A stretch of 64,000 bases of DNA from Cliona cf. orientalis. Its lineage: Eukaryota; Porifera; Demospongiae; Clionaida; Clionaidae. Below are positions 34,845-46,177 of the stretch, piece by piece; within the stretch, counting starts at the first letter, position 1; each line of letters opens with the position of its first letter. The stretch is taken from positions 496,001 through 560,000 of the forward strand of contig OZ005694.1 of the NCBI GenBank assembly GCA_963930775.1, read 5' to 3'. The notes beneath the pieces are model-generated. The model was not told where the DNA came from, searched no databases, and was given only the letters and a program-made list of their open reading frames with translations. Made by a program: the position numbers and the translations under genes.

Positions 34845-36325
34845 ACGCAGTGTCTACTGAGCCGGTACCGGAACTCGATTTGACTACCTTAAAGAGCCGG
34901 CATAGACAAATGCGCATGCGCACTTGCAACCTGACCGGACTAAGTTTAAACGGTTACGTCATTAGGTCCCACCCGCTTCACGTGGCGCAGCGCATCGTTG
35001 GCCCATGGCCCACTAGCCAGCCAATCCGAGAAGGGTTAAGCCGGGTACGAGGCTACTAGCGCTGTTGCCACCGCCAAGTTACGACTTCTTCCCTTGGCCT
35101 ACACGTTGTTTCTGCAGTGCATCCTGCACACCAATATCCAGCTCTCCCTGTGCACACATTTAGTACACTGTTATTAAACGTGGAACTTACCATACTTTAA
35201 TAAATTTATACTGATTGCTGGATTGGATAGGTAGTTATAATTACTGGCATGTCACTGTGTCAAGAAATTTCAAAGGAACGGTACCTATGGGGTGATGACC
35301 TTGATGAGTTGCTCTCATCACATGCAAAGGTAACTGTGACTAGCAATGATCGTCAAAAATCCCAGTCTGGAAATATATTGTTAGCGGAAACGAGAATATC
35401 CATACAGATACACAAAATAAGGTAAAAACAGTTTTGGATAGAAAATAGTCACTTTGATGTTCACTCTTTGCCAAACATGTCCTGCGTGAAGAGGAATTTC
35501 ATAATATAAACTTCAGTGATTGTTTATGGAAGGTGCATTAAAGTAACATAACTGTTTATTAAGGACAAATATTCTGAATAGCCAATTATACTAAAATAAC
35601 AAAATGTAAGGTACACGTATGCACACATACACGTACACATTCATGAAGATGTGTACAATTATAACCCAACTCAAGAGTATATACCTAAAGTGGTCAGCAA
35701 TGGTACTAGGATGTATTCAAGTACATGTAGGTAAACAGGGGTAATTTCGTATGCGGGGCAATTCCGTATCCTTGTATCCCCTGTTCCACAATGCGAGCAT
35801 CTATGAAATAAGCCGGCGGTATACCTAGTAGCTATTGGTAGCTATATAGGATGCCTGGAAGCGCAGCGATTACACGCGTTATGTAGCAGAAATAACGAGG
35901 ATATAAAGTTGCCCCGCATACGAAATTACCCCAACACTTGGATGTATTCAAGTACATTACACTGCCATCATTGATTCATGTAATTGTTTAACTAGGCATA
36001 CAATTTGCAAAAACTGATGACACTGCTACTGTAGAAATTATCTGTAGAAATTATCTGCAAAACAGATAGACACATGGTATCCAACCTTCTCTAGCTCTGA
36101 CTTCCTTTGTTGATGATGTGGTGTGCTTTATTTGTTTATAATACTCTGAGTGGTTCAGGGTACAATTTGTGACATGTACTGCAATGCGCTGCGTGAAGGG
36201 GGTGGGACCCAATGACGTAACCCTTTTCATCTCGCGCAGGCCGCAAGTGCGCATGCGCATTTGTCTATGCCGGCTCTTTAAGGTAGTCAAGTCGAGTTCC
36301 GGTACCGGCTCAGTAGACACTGCGT
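34845..36325. mobile_element. Element with ~150-bp terminal inverted repeats
   Basis: ACGCAGTGTCTACTGAGCCG...TACCTTAAAGAGCCGGCATA...AATGCGCATGCGCACTTGC... at 34845-34995 is matched in reverse at 36180-36325. Both ends give the same short peptide in reading frame (VSTEPVPELDLTTLKSRHRQ), which reflects DNA repetition, not a gene. The interior (35060-36180) includes a MITE at 35738 and a possible short exon at 35250-35333 (MSLCQEISKERYLWGDDLDE before gtaact), not otherwise supported. Confidence 0.7.
35738..35932. mobile_element. 195-bp MITE with perfect 24-bp TIRs
   Basis: GGGGTAATTTCGTATGCGGG-GCAA at the left is repeated exactly in reverse at the right (35909-35932). AACA is present on both flanks (35734-35737 and 35933-35936), a possible 4-bp duplication. 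Outside it, ggatgtattcaagtacat occurs on both sides (35709 and 35939). Confidence 0.8.
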
Positions 36326-36639
36326 ATATTAAATGCATATGAGCTCAGTCAGGTTTAAACCGTTCTAAAATAAATATGCAGATGATACTTTTAATAACTA
36401 AGCCATGGATCCCAGTCTATAATCCATAGTCAAGCTCAATAACTGCTGTGGTTGTCTACTGGACTCAAGTGGAGGGTACGTATCGAATATACACTACACT
36501 AGACAGTCAGCCTTCGTAACCCATATGCATGATTTCGTTGTCAAAATTAAATTAAATTCTCATCAGCTGCCATTTATTCCAGTTTATTCTTTTTCCTCGT
36601 CCTCATTTTTCTATATTTCATGAAGATAATTGAAAAACC

Positions 36640-37009
36640 TAGTCTCGTCCCCAGACCCCACCTCCAAGGAGAAAAGGGTCTGGTGAACTTGGGCTGAATC
36701 CTTGGTTCTCGCTCTATGGCACGCGCCAACAAAGGCCATGCATACCTTGGTTCTGATTGGTCGCTATGGCTGTATTTGCATGTGATCGCAACCGGCGGTA
36801 AAGCAATCCTCGAATCTGATTGGTCAGCGAAATTGAATAACTTATACAGCTATACAGCGATGTTGCATTCCTGTGGTAAGCTTGTCATGTGACTGAGCAG
36901 AGCTGTGATCTCATTGGCATGTGCAAATTCCTCAGCGCAGGCCCAAGGATTCTTCCCAAGTTCATCAGACCCTTTTCCTCCTTGGAGGTGGGGTCTGGGG
37001 ACAAGACTA
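36640..37009. mobile_element. CCTCGT-family MITE
   Basis: Left end TAGTCTCGTCCCCAGACCCC, then accTCCAAGGAG and AAAAGGGTCTGGTGAACTTG; right end is the reverse complement ending gggacaagacta. TIRs about 65 bp with a few mismatches. No coding capacity. Confidence 0.85.
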
Positions 37010-37136
37010 TGAAAAATGGGAGGTTCTATGGTATCTACATGGCATTGTATATAGTAGTGTGTCTTAATTGTACTATATATGCTGATTGTTATGTTCATCT
37101 TCGATACACATCACTTGATTGGATAGATCTTGATTT

Positions 37137-37409
37137 TTAAACATGTACATTTTCACCACTCTGGTTATTAGTGATAATTATGGTTCTAAACAATAATATT
37201 GCAGTACGTCTTGATCGATCCTTCATCTCAGTAAATAGGCTTAGGGTCTTAGGAATTAATCCTTGTGGGAGGTGATTATTTTCCTCTTTTATATCTCTCA
37301 GGTACTTCATGAACGATATCAGTGACTGCTCTTGGTCCATATAATATAGCACAACATTGCCGTTTTGGAGTGAGAAAAGCAGCAACTGATTATGTAGAGC
37401 TGGTATCAT
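37137..37409 (-). CDS. Possible exon or open frame of unknown function
   Basis: A 90-aa open frame from an ATG (MIPALHNQLLLFSLQNGNVV, ending GENVHV). Its composition (balanced charged and hydrophobic residues) looks more protein-like than other frames nearby, but I recognise no domain and cannot link it to other exons. It lies inside the candidate element 34640-37835. It may be chance. Confidence 0.2.
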   Translation of the reverse strand: MIPALHNQLLLFSLQNGNVVLYYMDQEQSLISFMKYLRDIKEENNHLPQGLIPKTLSLFTEMKDRSRRTAILLFRTIIITNNQSGENVHV

Positions 37410-38098
37410 ACCATACCATGCCAGAGACCGTACTCCACCATGTACAATTTTGAACCCTCTTTGCGATCATTATTGTTACACACGTTTATTATTATTTGCA
37501 CAAGTATCAAGTGATGATTATTATTAATATTATGTGAGATAAAATTTCAAACTGTGTTGAAGAGTATAATATTATAGTTCAAGTTGTGCTCGGAAGTGTA
37601 CTGACTTTTATGTTGGTGCATACATGACATTGTAGTAAAGTTAAGTGTCCTGTGAGTCCAAGTAGCCCTGTGACACGTAAATAGCAGCCTGGGTACGAGG
37701 CATCATCGATACATTCACAGACAGTAGTAGATACATGTAGGATTCCGATATTATAATTCCCGTACCAATGGGGTTAAATGTGACCGTTGACCCTCCAACT
37801 GCGCCCAAAATCAAAAATCGCCCCCGGCGAGGCCCCACTACCGTATAGTCTGTTGCTGTTGTAGTTCGGTAGGTTGCCAAAGAAAGGCTCAAAAGTTGGA
37901 GCTGGAAGGTCTTCAGCCAGCGATGGAAGGTATTAAAGAGGTCTATCTCAATATCGGGGACGGACAACAGTCGGCCACGCCAGAGGAGCGATATCATCCC
38001 AGATATAGAACAACGCAAATGCGATCCCCACTAACCCGATCGCGATGGCTATACGTGGACTTAATACGGATGGGAGGGGCTGGGAGATCTAATCTGGG
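37410..38098. other. No gene; right end of the 34640-37835 element and CCTCGT fragment
   Basis: Contains ctgggtacgaggca (37688-37701), a single CCTCGT-family end, and the TIR-like block 37765-37835. Open frames on both strands lack recognisable similarity. Confidence 0.4.
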
Positions 38099-38403
38099 TC
38101 AGAGGAGGTAGGACAGTCTTGACCTTTGGCTAATAGTTCACTAATCGCTAGTATAGGCTTTCGTGGAGATTTTTTAACTCAGTGGTATTGATTTAGTGGG
38201 GGAGCCCCTCTTAGTTAGCACTATAGAGCAATTTTTAGGTCTTTGGAATGTCAATCAACCGCTTTGATTGACATCCCACTAAATCAATAGCGCTGAGTTA
38301 AAAAATCGCAATGATATCCTCTAAAAATCTCCACGAAAGCCTATACTAGCGATTTAATTAGTGACCTATTAGCCAAAGATCAAGCCTGTCCTACCTCCTC
38401 TGA
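38099..38403. mobile_element. Foldback element, ~100-bp arms
   Basis: tcagaggaggtaggacag...ctttggctaatag...gctagtataggctttcgtgg...tgatttagtggg runs in from the left and is matched in reverse at 38266-38403. The right arm holds two small insertions (about 20 bases). The loop is only some 60 bp, so the single strand can form a very long hairpin. No coding sequence. Confidence 0.85.
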
Positions 38404-39763
38404 GTCTGAGTGACAGTCAGGACCTCAGACTAGGGAGGTCTGTGACGACAAATTTGGACGACCCCCCCCCCCCCCGGCCCTTATATTTCAGAAATATGTG
38501 GATCCTGGATTCCAGTGGGCTCTGGGTTAGCAGGGTTAGTCTCCAGGATCTACGTGGGAGGTCAGGATTTATAGTGTCTAGGATTTGTCTATGAAACTTT
38601 AATACGACTACCAGCAGCAACAACAGTAGCTAGTGGCCGGAATAGATTAAGTTCCAATCTTGCAGTAGCTACACTTTGACTTTTTTCCCTATCGCATTTT
38701 CTTAAGCTTGGCAGTTGTGACACAATTACCATAAAGCGCGAATATTTCATGTCTAAAAATTTAATATTAAATTTTGTATAATAATTTTTCACGTTAAATA
38801 ATTTTCGGACAAACGACCCTATACCGCAGTATTATTAATATTGCATATGTATTTTTTGGGCAAGCCTGGCTGTCCGAAAATATTTTACGCGATTTTCAGT
38901 ACAAACGTCTAATTAGGGCAACATCCTAATAAAGCGCCACCCAGGAATTTTGTCGATTGTGGTGCTCGAGTAGTTACTATTGATACTGGATAAGGTAAAC
39001 TGATTTGTGGCATCAACACAAGTCATTAGTTACACACATCCATCCCAGTTAGCTACATGTTTTAATTATTGTCTTGTTAGTCCATGACCACCTCTGAGTC
39101 TCATTATCAGCCTACCCTAATAATATTAACATTAATATTACCTAGTATTATGAATACCCCCTGTAGTTGACAATAAGTTGGGTTGCTAGGCAACGGCCAA
39201 CAATTTGCAATATCTGCTAATTTTTTGGTGAGCATTGAAGATAGCTGTGAAGGTACTAGCTAATCTTAGATTCTAGATTTATAATCCTTGCACTCTCTCA
39301 TGCAGGCCTAGCTCTATGAATTCTGTTTCTTTTGGGCAAGCTACCCCCTAGGAAGAAATGTACTTATTATCATGTGATTTAACATCAAATTAAATTTAAA
39401 TTGAATATTAATGTTGAAATACAATCCCCAATACATGCATGGTGTAGACACCGGGCAGTTTGGGGGCTCAAGGACCCCCCAGGATTTTCAAACTCTACAT
39501 TATATTTATTGGGAACATTGGTTGACATATTTAAAAATTAAAATTAAAATTAATGTTGGCTTTATAATTATGCATCACCAAATTGATGAGAATTTCTCCC
39601 ACTCCGCCCCCCCCCCCCCCCCCCCCCCAAAGAGTGGACGTTTTTAATAACGAGGCAGAAATTTTTCGTGCACTTCATGTGCAATCATTATCACCCCCCC
39701 CCCCCCCCCCCCCACACACACACAGAAACACTCTGACTGAGACTTCCAATACAACAGATATGG
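38404..39763. other. No gene; poly-C tracts
   Basis: Poly-C runs at 38461-38476, 39606-39628 and 39693-39712, the last running into cacacacac. A hairpin with gttgggttgctaggcaac lies at 39178-39197. The region 38730-38935 has two imperfectly inverted blocks (attttcggac / gtccgaaaat). No supported exon. Confidence 0.5.
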
Positions 39764-40165
39764 AGAAAGTAAACATAAGAGAGAATTGGTGCTAATTTAC
39801 ATAACATTGTGTTAGATTTATAAATTACACAGTTTATGTCAGCTAACTGTGGAGGAATAATTCAAAGCCAATCAGAGGAAAGATTCTGAGACCATAAATT
39901 AAATATGAACTAGGTTGCTTAGTAATAGATTATGCAGTGGTTAATTAGATGGTGACTCCAGCCTCCTAATCTAACAATGGTTTCCTCCATGGTCAAGCCA
40001 ATTAAGGCTACACTGAATTACTAGAGCAGTGAATGGTGAATCTTTATTAGGTTAACAGTTTGTATAGTGGATTGGCTGGGAATACCCACCAGCCCTTACA
40101 ATAAATTTCAACAATAAACATACAAGCAAAAGAATAGGGACAGAATTGGTTCCCTACATTATATA
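39764..40165. repeat. Dispersed repeat, copy B
   Basis: Directly repeated relative to 1-355: gagagaattggtgctaattt, cagaggaaag, aatggtttcctc, ttggctgggaa and cagaattggttccc occur in the same order. Copy B is longer because of internal insertions such as 39900-39950. Confidence 0.75.
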
Positions 40166-41205
40166 TGCATGGTGCAAATGGCAGTGCCTCCAAGTGTGCA
40201 GATTTGTCAGTATTTTTACTGAATTCTGACTATAAAATTTCAAAAAACTAGGAGAATTTTATACAATGTCATCATATACGGAGCCTTTTGTAAAAAATTA
40301 ATACTGAAAAATACTGAAAATGGATGCAAATACTGAATATTTATACTGAAAGGCAGGTCCACAGGGGTGTTGATTTGATGCTATGGGACCACAGTCGGTG
40401 CCAGAACAACCTACAGTGGCATCAAAGGTAAAATTTCTGGTGCCGGAGCTTGCTTCTATAAAATAAAAAAAAATGACTGTTTTAGGTATAGCTCTCTTCT
40501 TTTAAAATGAGTTTTTACTAAAGGCGGTATTTAGATCGTTCAGTGTTCAAAATTGTCCACCATGCTTGCCACCACCCAATCCTCAAACGTCTGTCACAAC
40601 AGGGCAGGGTGCTATTAATGCTTGGTAGCATACCTTCTGTCTATGATCATTAGGCTGTGCACTGCATTGGGGGGCAATTTTATAGCTACTTAGCTATCCA
40701 GTGTGCCACATTGTGTGTGTATTAATAATGACATTGTGAAGTGTACAACAATGATGAGGTGAATCATGATAATAATAATAATGATGTACATAATGCATGA
40801 CATATACTGTGAAGCCCATCCAATGCTGTGTGTACTACATGTCATCAACAACTATTGTTCTGTAGTATAAATGCTTGCTTATACCTAACTATGAAAATTA
40901 ATTTTACATGCACATAATAATATTATTATACAGACAGGTGCACATGTACACCACAGAAGTGTAACCACTGCACTGATACCTGTACAAAATTACTATAACT
41001 ATAATACACTTGGGTACACATGTACATAAGTCTTACACACATGCATAATTATTATGAAACCCTGGACAATATACTGTTACAGTACATAGTGCAATCTGCT
41101 CTGTGTTTGTGCTTATACACAAATACATTCTATACTCACTATAATAATAATATACTACATTTGTAGAGAGCAAGTGGACATTTAATTTATCACACTACCG
41201 TCGAT
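40166..41205. other. No gene seen; AT-rich
   Basis: Contains a cluster of the repeated word aatactgaa (40298-40350) and (aat)n near 40770-40790. No exon is supported. Confidence 0.4.
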
Positions 41206-42537
41206 TTCACCAAAATTTAATTTTTAATGATCCCATTTCTCACAGCAGATCAGATAAAGCACTCTACCAGTGACAGCTGCTTTGCTCATTTCACTTGATG
41301 GAATATCATACTATTGATGTGTATGAGAATTCAATACTCTTATCCCAATCTCTTAATCGCATTATTTGTGTGCAATGCTATGTACACTCAAGGTGTGTAT
41401 GTACGTGTGTGTGTGCGTGTGCATGTATGTGTGATGGTGTGGTATTTTAAGATAGATGCCTGCCATATAACTTTAACATACAAGGCTGTGCCTGCCATAA
41501 TATGCTAATTATAACATATTATAATGCATAATTATTATACTCAAGTTGTGTATATATTTATTGGTAGTTGCCTAGCAACAAAAGTTTTTATAGGCAATTT
41601 GCCGGCTATGGGAAGGGGTTGAGTCATCATAAAGTAGGCCAGTGATGAACAGAGGTCAACTACCAACAAAATAGTTATCTGACAGTAATTGGGGTGCATT
41701 CGACCATGCATCTCATGCACCCCTATTCTGACTGTCAGATAATTGTTATATGTATGTGTGTGTGTGTGTATGTGACAGTGTGGTGTAATTATGGAGGTCC
41801 AAGTAAATTCATGAAAACCATGGAGAGGATGTACACTTTAGCCCCTCAGCTAGGCACCTTCAACATCACACACACACACACACACACACACACAGTGGGA
41901 GGAGCAGTAGATGGGGGACTATATATTATCCATTAATAGTTTCCTAGTTGTAGTAAAATTTATGTATACATATGAATGTGATTTCAAGATTCTGATGAAT
42001 TGGAATGGACTTTGTGTAACAGACATGGAATGTGATCAGTCACTACTTTAAGGTGTGTAATTACAAAAACACTACAAGTAATGATATTCCCTAGCTGATA
42101 ATTAACACACCTCATTAAATGAGGCCACTTGGCGCTGTATGTATAGGCAAGTATAGTCACTGGTACTGTATATAATATTCATTAGCTACAGTGCATTGAC
42201 CATAGTATTATTCATTATGATAGGTGACCAATATAGATCGGCTATGAATCTTACTGGAGCTCACCCTTTATGGGTACCTATATTTAGTGTGTGAGCAAGG
42301 TGTACATACATGCAGTAGAAGGAGGTGAATTAAGCTGGTATATTATTATTATTATTATTCTTGAGAATATAATAGGGTGAGTATGCATAAATACTGGAGA
42401 ATGATGCTAGCATTAGCTACGGTCCCTCCTAATTTTAACTTATCCCTTGAATGAAGTACTTCAATACTACAGTCAGATATATAATACTGACAAGAGATAT
42501 ACTATAACTTCAATATTGACTCACTGAGTACAACATA
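41206..42537 (+). repeat. Duplicated block, copy 1
   Basis: Aligns over its length with 48190-49382 in the same orientation (for example tcaatactcttatcccaatc, tagcccctcagctaggcacc, gaggccacttggcgctgtat, gaatcttactggagctcacc). Differences are scattered substitutions and indels. The block includes the hairpin/MITE composite at 41561-41750. It is either a segmental duplication or two copies of a 1.2-1.3 kb repeat. The similarity stops within a few bases of the inverted-repeat element starting at 42543. Confidence 0.85.
41561..41750 (+). mobile_element. GTTGGTAGTTG MITE + hairpin composite, copy 2
   Basis: ttggtagttgcctagcaaca...ggtcaactaccaac (41561-41667), then the hairpin tagttatctgacagtaattg...tgactgtcagataattg (41670-41748), then (tg)n. 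Lies within duplicated block copy 1. Confidence 0.8.
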
Positions 42538-43200
42538 ATAATGGGCAAGTGGATTTAGCGGAAACGGACGAAAGCGAAAACGAAAACGAACGCAGAAACG
42601 AAAACGGAAACGAAAACGAACAAGGAAAGGGTCGTCAAGTAGGTTCACATTGTGGTATAGGTCGACGATCTTGTAAGCTGCTTTATCGTGCAAAGTAGTG
42701 TGGTGCATCCATATATAGACATGTCACAGGCAGGCTTCTCATGCCAGCTAAGTTATACAGTGCACTGGGCCAACAAAGTTTGCCAGTCTGGAGTCCAGCA
42801 GGACCTTCCTGGTCTTTGCATTTAGCCCCGCGCAGGTAGCTAGTTAGCTGCCTTCCAACATGGGCTGAAAAATGACTCAGCTATGCAGCCATACTGATAC
42901 TGAGCCGATCTGGAGCACTTAGAGTCACCCCTATTCATGGCTAAACAGTACTATGTACAGTACTGTCATGATTACTTCAATATATTACAGAACCGTGACC
43001 AGATACTCAACAATATTTGACCTCATCTGATAGTCCTCTACTGTATGACCTATGATAAAGCTAGCTGCATGTATTTAGTTGAAGGTATCTACTAACTCCG
43101 GGCGATTGTAGACTCCCATGACAGGGCGTCAGTGATGCATCTAGTCCAGCCTCATCCCCAGACCCGGGGTGCCCTCCCAGATTCACTGGAAGACACTGGG

Positions 43201-43344
43201 GACACTGCTATCACTGGAAACGCTGCTGTCACTGGAGACACTGCTGTCACTGGGGACACTGCTGTCACTGGGGACACTGCTGTCACTAGAGACACTGCTG
43301 TCACTAGAGACATTGCAGTCACTTGGGACACTATAGTCATTGGT
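43201..43344. repeat. 18-bp minisatellite, eight units
   Basis: gacactgctgtcactggg iterated from 43201 to 43344 with variants (ctaga, ttgg endings). The unit length is a multiple of 3, so it stays open on both strands (GDTAVT repeats on plus), but this does not by itself indicate a gene. Confidence 0.9.
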
Positions 43345-43383
43345 GGCATTGTATATATTATATTATTGTAGTATATAGGATGT

Positions 43384-43854
43384 TAGCCTCGTCCCCAGGC
43401 CTTCTGAGGGGGGAGGGGGAAGGAAGGCCTGGTATCCACTGCATGCGCATGCGCTACATTTTCCGTATAATTTACCGTAAAGTGTCCGTACACTAATATC
43501 TACCACGTGCTGACAAGTGAAACGGTCCATGTGTTTAAAGAATACGGAATGACCTCCCGACCTTTGTACTAGCGATCACGCTAAACGCGTGCCCACGCTG
43601 TTCAGAGGCCTTTGTCGATCGATGGACAATATCGCTCGGGACACCTCGAAATCTCGCTCGAACTTCCAACTGTCTAAGCCTGCCATTACTAGGTACGTTG
43701 AGCACGATGCATTAAGGTCAAAGGACAAGTATACTAGACAGTATCCGTACGTAATCGGATTATTCAGAATCTGAATAATAACAGCGCATGCGCATGCAGT
43801 GGATACCAGGCCTTCCTTCCCCCTCCCCCCTCAGAAGGCCTGGGGACGAGGCTA
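43384..43854. mobile_element. CCTCGT-family MITE with ~70-bp perfect TIRs
   Basis: TAGCCTCGTCCCCAGGCCTT then CTGAGGGGGGAGGGGG, GGCCTGGTATCCACTGCATG and CGCATGCGC at the left is repeated in reverse at the right with no mismatch that I can see over about 70 bp. The identity suggests recent insertion or arm homogenisation. Nested in the 42543-44131 element. Confidence 0.9.
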
Positions 43855-44139
43855 ATAGGATGTATACATTATAATATACTAGTATATTAGAGATTACATC
43901 ATCACACGGAAGCTTATATGAAGAAGCACCCATTATATACATACTAAATAGCTGGCATGAGCAGCCTGCCTTGATAAGTCTCTGGATGCACCACACTATA
44001 TTGTATGCTTATAAGGTCGTCGACCTATACCAAATTTGTAACCTTCTTGACGACCATTTCCCTTTTCATTTTCGTTTTCGCGTTCGTTTTCGTTTCCGTT
44101 TTCGTCCGTTTCCGTTAAATCCACTTGCCCCATAATAAT

Positions 44140-45820
44140 AATATTATCATAGAGTCGGTAGACTCTATAAGTAGGGATGGCCCGGATATGCCATATATGT
44201 AATATATTACAAGTTCCAAAATATCTCAAAACAGGTAACTTTGTAAAATTTGTAAGTGTGAAAATCGGAATCTCCAGCAAATTATCTATCTAACAAGACC
44301 AAGATCATTCATCAAATCAATTGTACACGCCAGAACCAGATGTTCAAAAAATGGCCATTTCTCAATCTTTCTTTCTTTCTTTTTCATTATCAGGGCTAAC
44401 TCAAGACTGTCTGAACCGCTCACCCTAGTTCTCGTATATAAATTCCACTCTATTATGTAGCGCGCAGGTCCATGACTTGTTTGGCGTTATCTCGACGGTT
44501 AACGTAATGGTGGGCGTGTACGGCGCATTAACTAGTGGGTGTGTCTGATACGGCATTTTGTCATGTAATGCGCATGCTCGGAATGTGTTGCCATGGTGAA
44601 ATCATGTGACTATGGTCAGGGGCGCGGCCGGCGCGATGCGGCTACAATGATCGAGCGATCAGATACTCGCGCTCAGTTTTAGCCTCGAGCCAGCGCCAGG
44701 CTCTCCCGCACGAGCTAACTCACTACTGGAAGCCAATTCTATGAAAAGTGTAATGAAAGTATGAGAAAATTATATGTGCTGAGTTCTTAGAGCTGGAATA
44801 GTCTTGGAAATTGGGGCCAGAGCCCAATTTTTTGGTGTGTAACTGTGGGAAATTATTTCACAGTGTTGGAATAATATATTATCACTTGGAGTACATGTGA
44901 TAAACGTTGGAAATCTTTTTCTAAGTAGTCTATAAAAAGTATAGTAATTTTTGATGTGTTGTTAATATATTGGAAATTTTTCATATACAATTCTAAAGTA
45001 TTGTAAAACATCGAAATAAATGTGCGATAGTTTTCCAACGTCTACAAATAGTATTGTAATCTACAGATTGTGTTTGAAAGGTGTGTTAATCTTTTTGCAC
45101 AAAATTCCAAGGCTATGTAAAGTATCTGAATAAATTCATGATTTTCAGATGTATATGAATAATGTCAGATTTTAAGCTTATATTGGAATTAAACCCAGAC
45201 TATCAGAAAAATATCTGATATTACTATGGTCACATGATATACATGTGATAAAAATTCAAAAAACCAAGTTCAAGCATGCAAGTTTGTATAGCTAATCTCG
45301 AAAGAAAGGACCAAAAGGATGGTACTCATGACAACCTAATAATGACTTCTGGAAGTAAGTTTGGCATGCCTGCTTTTCAAGTTGCAGATCAAGTGATATC
45401 TAAAATTTGTGTCCCTGCAGCTGGCACCATGCTGGCACAGCCATACTGATGTTTACTCCATCTCTTCTGACTCAGCTCACTGGTTAATCAAAGGATTGCA
45501 CCAGCCTTCTGGTAAGCAATTTAAGATAGCTAGTTACGTACAAGCCAAAGAATATTTAATAGAGTATATAGCCACACACCTATAAGATATTCTGATCCCC
45601 TAGCTACATGCATATCAAGGACACAAGGGCATCATTGAGGTATTACTGACAAAACACATTAGACACCTTTTAAGCCCTTGATATAGCTATTAAATATATT
45701 ATTATAGCTGCTTGCCAACCATGAACCATGACCCATGACACTAAAATTAATATGCTGGAGTTTCTGCATGATAGTGGCTATATTAATTTAAGGTTTGGTA
45801 GCACTCGTTGGTTCTCTAAC
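44140..45820. other. No gene; partial inverted repeat 44780-44890
   Basis: gctggaatagtcttggaaat, tgtgggaaat and acagtgttggaataatat (44790-44880) have reverse-complement counterparts at 47420-47545 (attattccaacact, atttcccac, ttccaat), so 44.8-47.5 kb may be one old inverted-repeat unit. CpG-rich DNA lies at 44600-44710. No exon could be confirmed. Confidence 0.4.
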
Positions 45821-45822
45821 TA

Positions 45823-46175
45823 CCGTATTCACTCGAACAGACGCCTCTCTCAATTAGTCGCCGCATCTCCAGAAGTATTGAACGAAAATTAATAGCTGCC
45901 GCTCTTGAATAGTAGCCGTACCACACCTACTATTTGAGAAATACATTAGCATTTAAACATGACTCACAACTCACTCTAAGTAACTAAATACTTAGCAGTC
46001 TTCTAGAACAAGCTGTAGCCTTCTACATCGGCAAAGGGATCCGAATCAGTGGTGTCAATTGACCATTTCTCTATGGATTGCCTCTCTGGCAGCTACTGGT
46101 ATTAATAAACACCACTCTCAAATAGAAGTCATCACTTTCGAATTAATACCACACAAACTTGGGTAACGAAATAAA
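45823..46175. mobile_element. CCGTA-ended repeat, right end missing
   Basis: After TA (45821-45822) comes CCGTATTCACTCGAACAGAC and then repeated words of the form aatag(t/c)(a/t)gccg (ttagtcgccgc, aatagctgccgc, aatagtagccg), as in the 61333 element. No matching right terminus before the next element at 46178. Confidence 0.5.
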
Positions 46176-46177
46176 TA

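Larger units (their letters stand above)
34640..37835. mobile_element. Second inverted-repeat element with MULE-like ends (candidate)
   Basis: Left end GGCAATTTTTGATTTTGGGC then GCAGTT, GGTCAAAGGTCA and TTAACCC (about 34645-34698); right end in reverse at 37765-37835 (ggggttaa, tgaccgttgaccc, aactgcgcccaaaatcaaaa). Order and motifs parallel the Ulp1-MULE TIR, so this may be a non-autonomous relative abutting it. It contains the nested elements 34845-36325 and 36640-37009. No transposase inside. Confidence 0.5.
42543..44131. mobile_element. Inverted-repeat element with AAACG-iterated TIRs and 8-bp duplication
   Basis: GGGCAAGTGGATTTAGCGGA... at the left is matched in reverse at the right (...tccgttaaatccacttgccc, to 44131), for about 130 bp, including many copies of the hexamer-like AAACGA/AAACGG. 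ATAATAAT flanks both sides (42535-42542 and 44132-44139). The 8-bp duplication fits hAT-type or similar transposition, but the word is low-complexity. No transposase inside; it carries an 18-bp minisatellite and a nested CCTCGT MITE. Confidence 0.75.

Noticed and set aside
35250..35333. Possible first exon (MSLCQEISKERYLWGDDLDE before gtaact)
   Set aside because: A single short open stretch with no linked exon or similarity.
34826..36338. Matching peptides VSTEPVPELDLTTLKSRHRQ on plus and minus strands, looking like two related genes
   Set aside because: They lie in the two arms of a long inverted repeat; the similarity is DNA repetition of transposon ends.
45277..45511. Two possible small exons with gtaagt/gcag boundaries
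   Set aside because: Joined frames stop quickly and give no recognisable protein.
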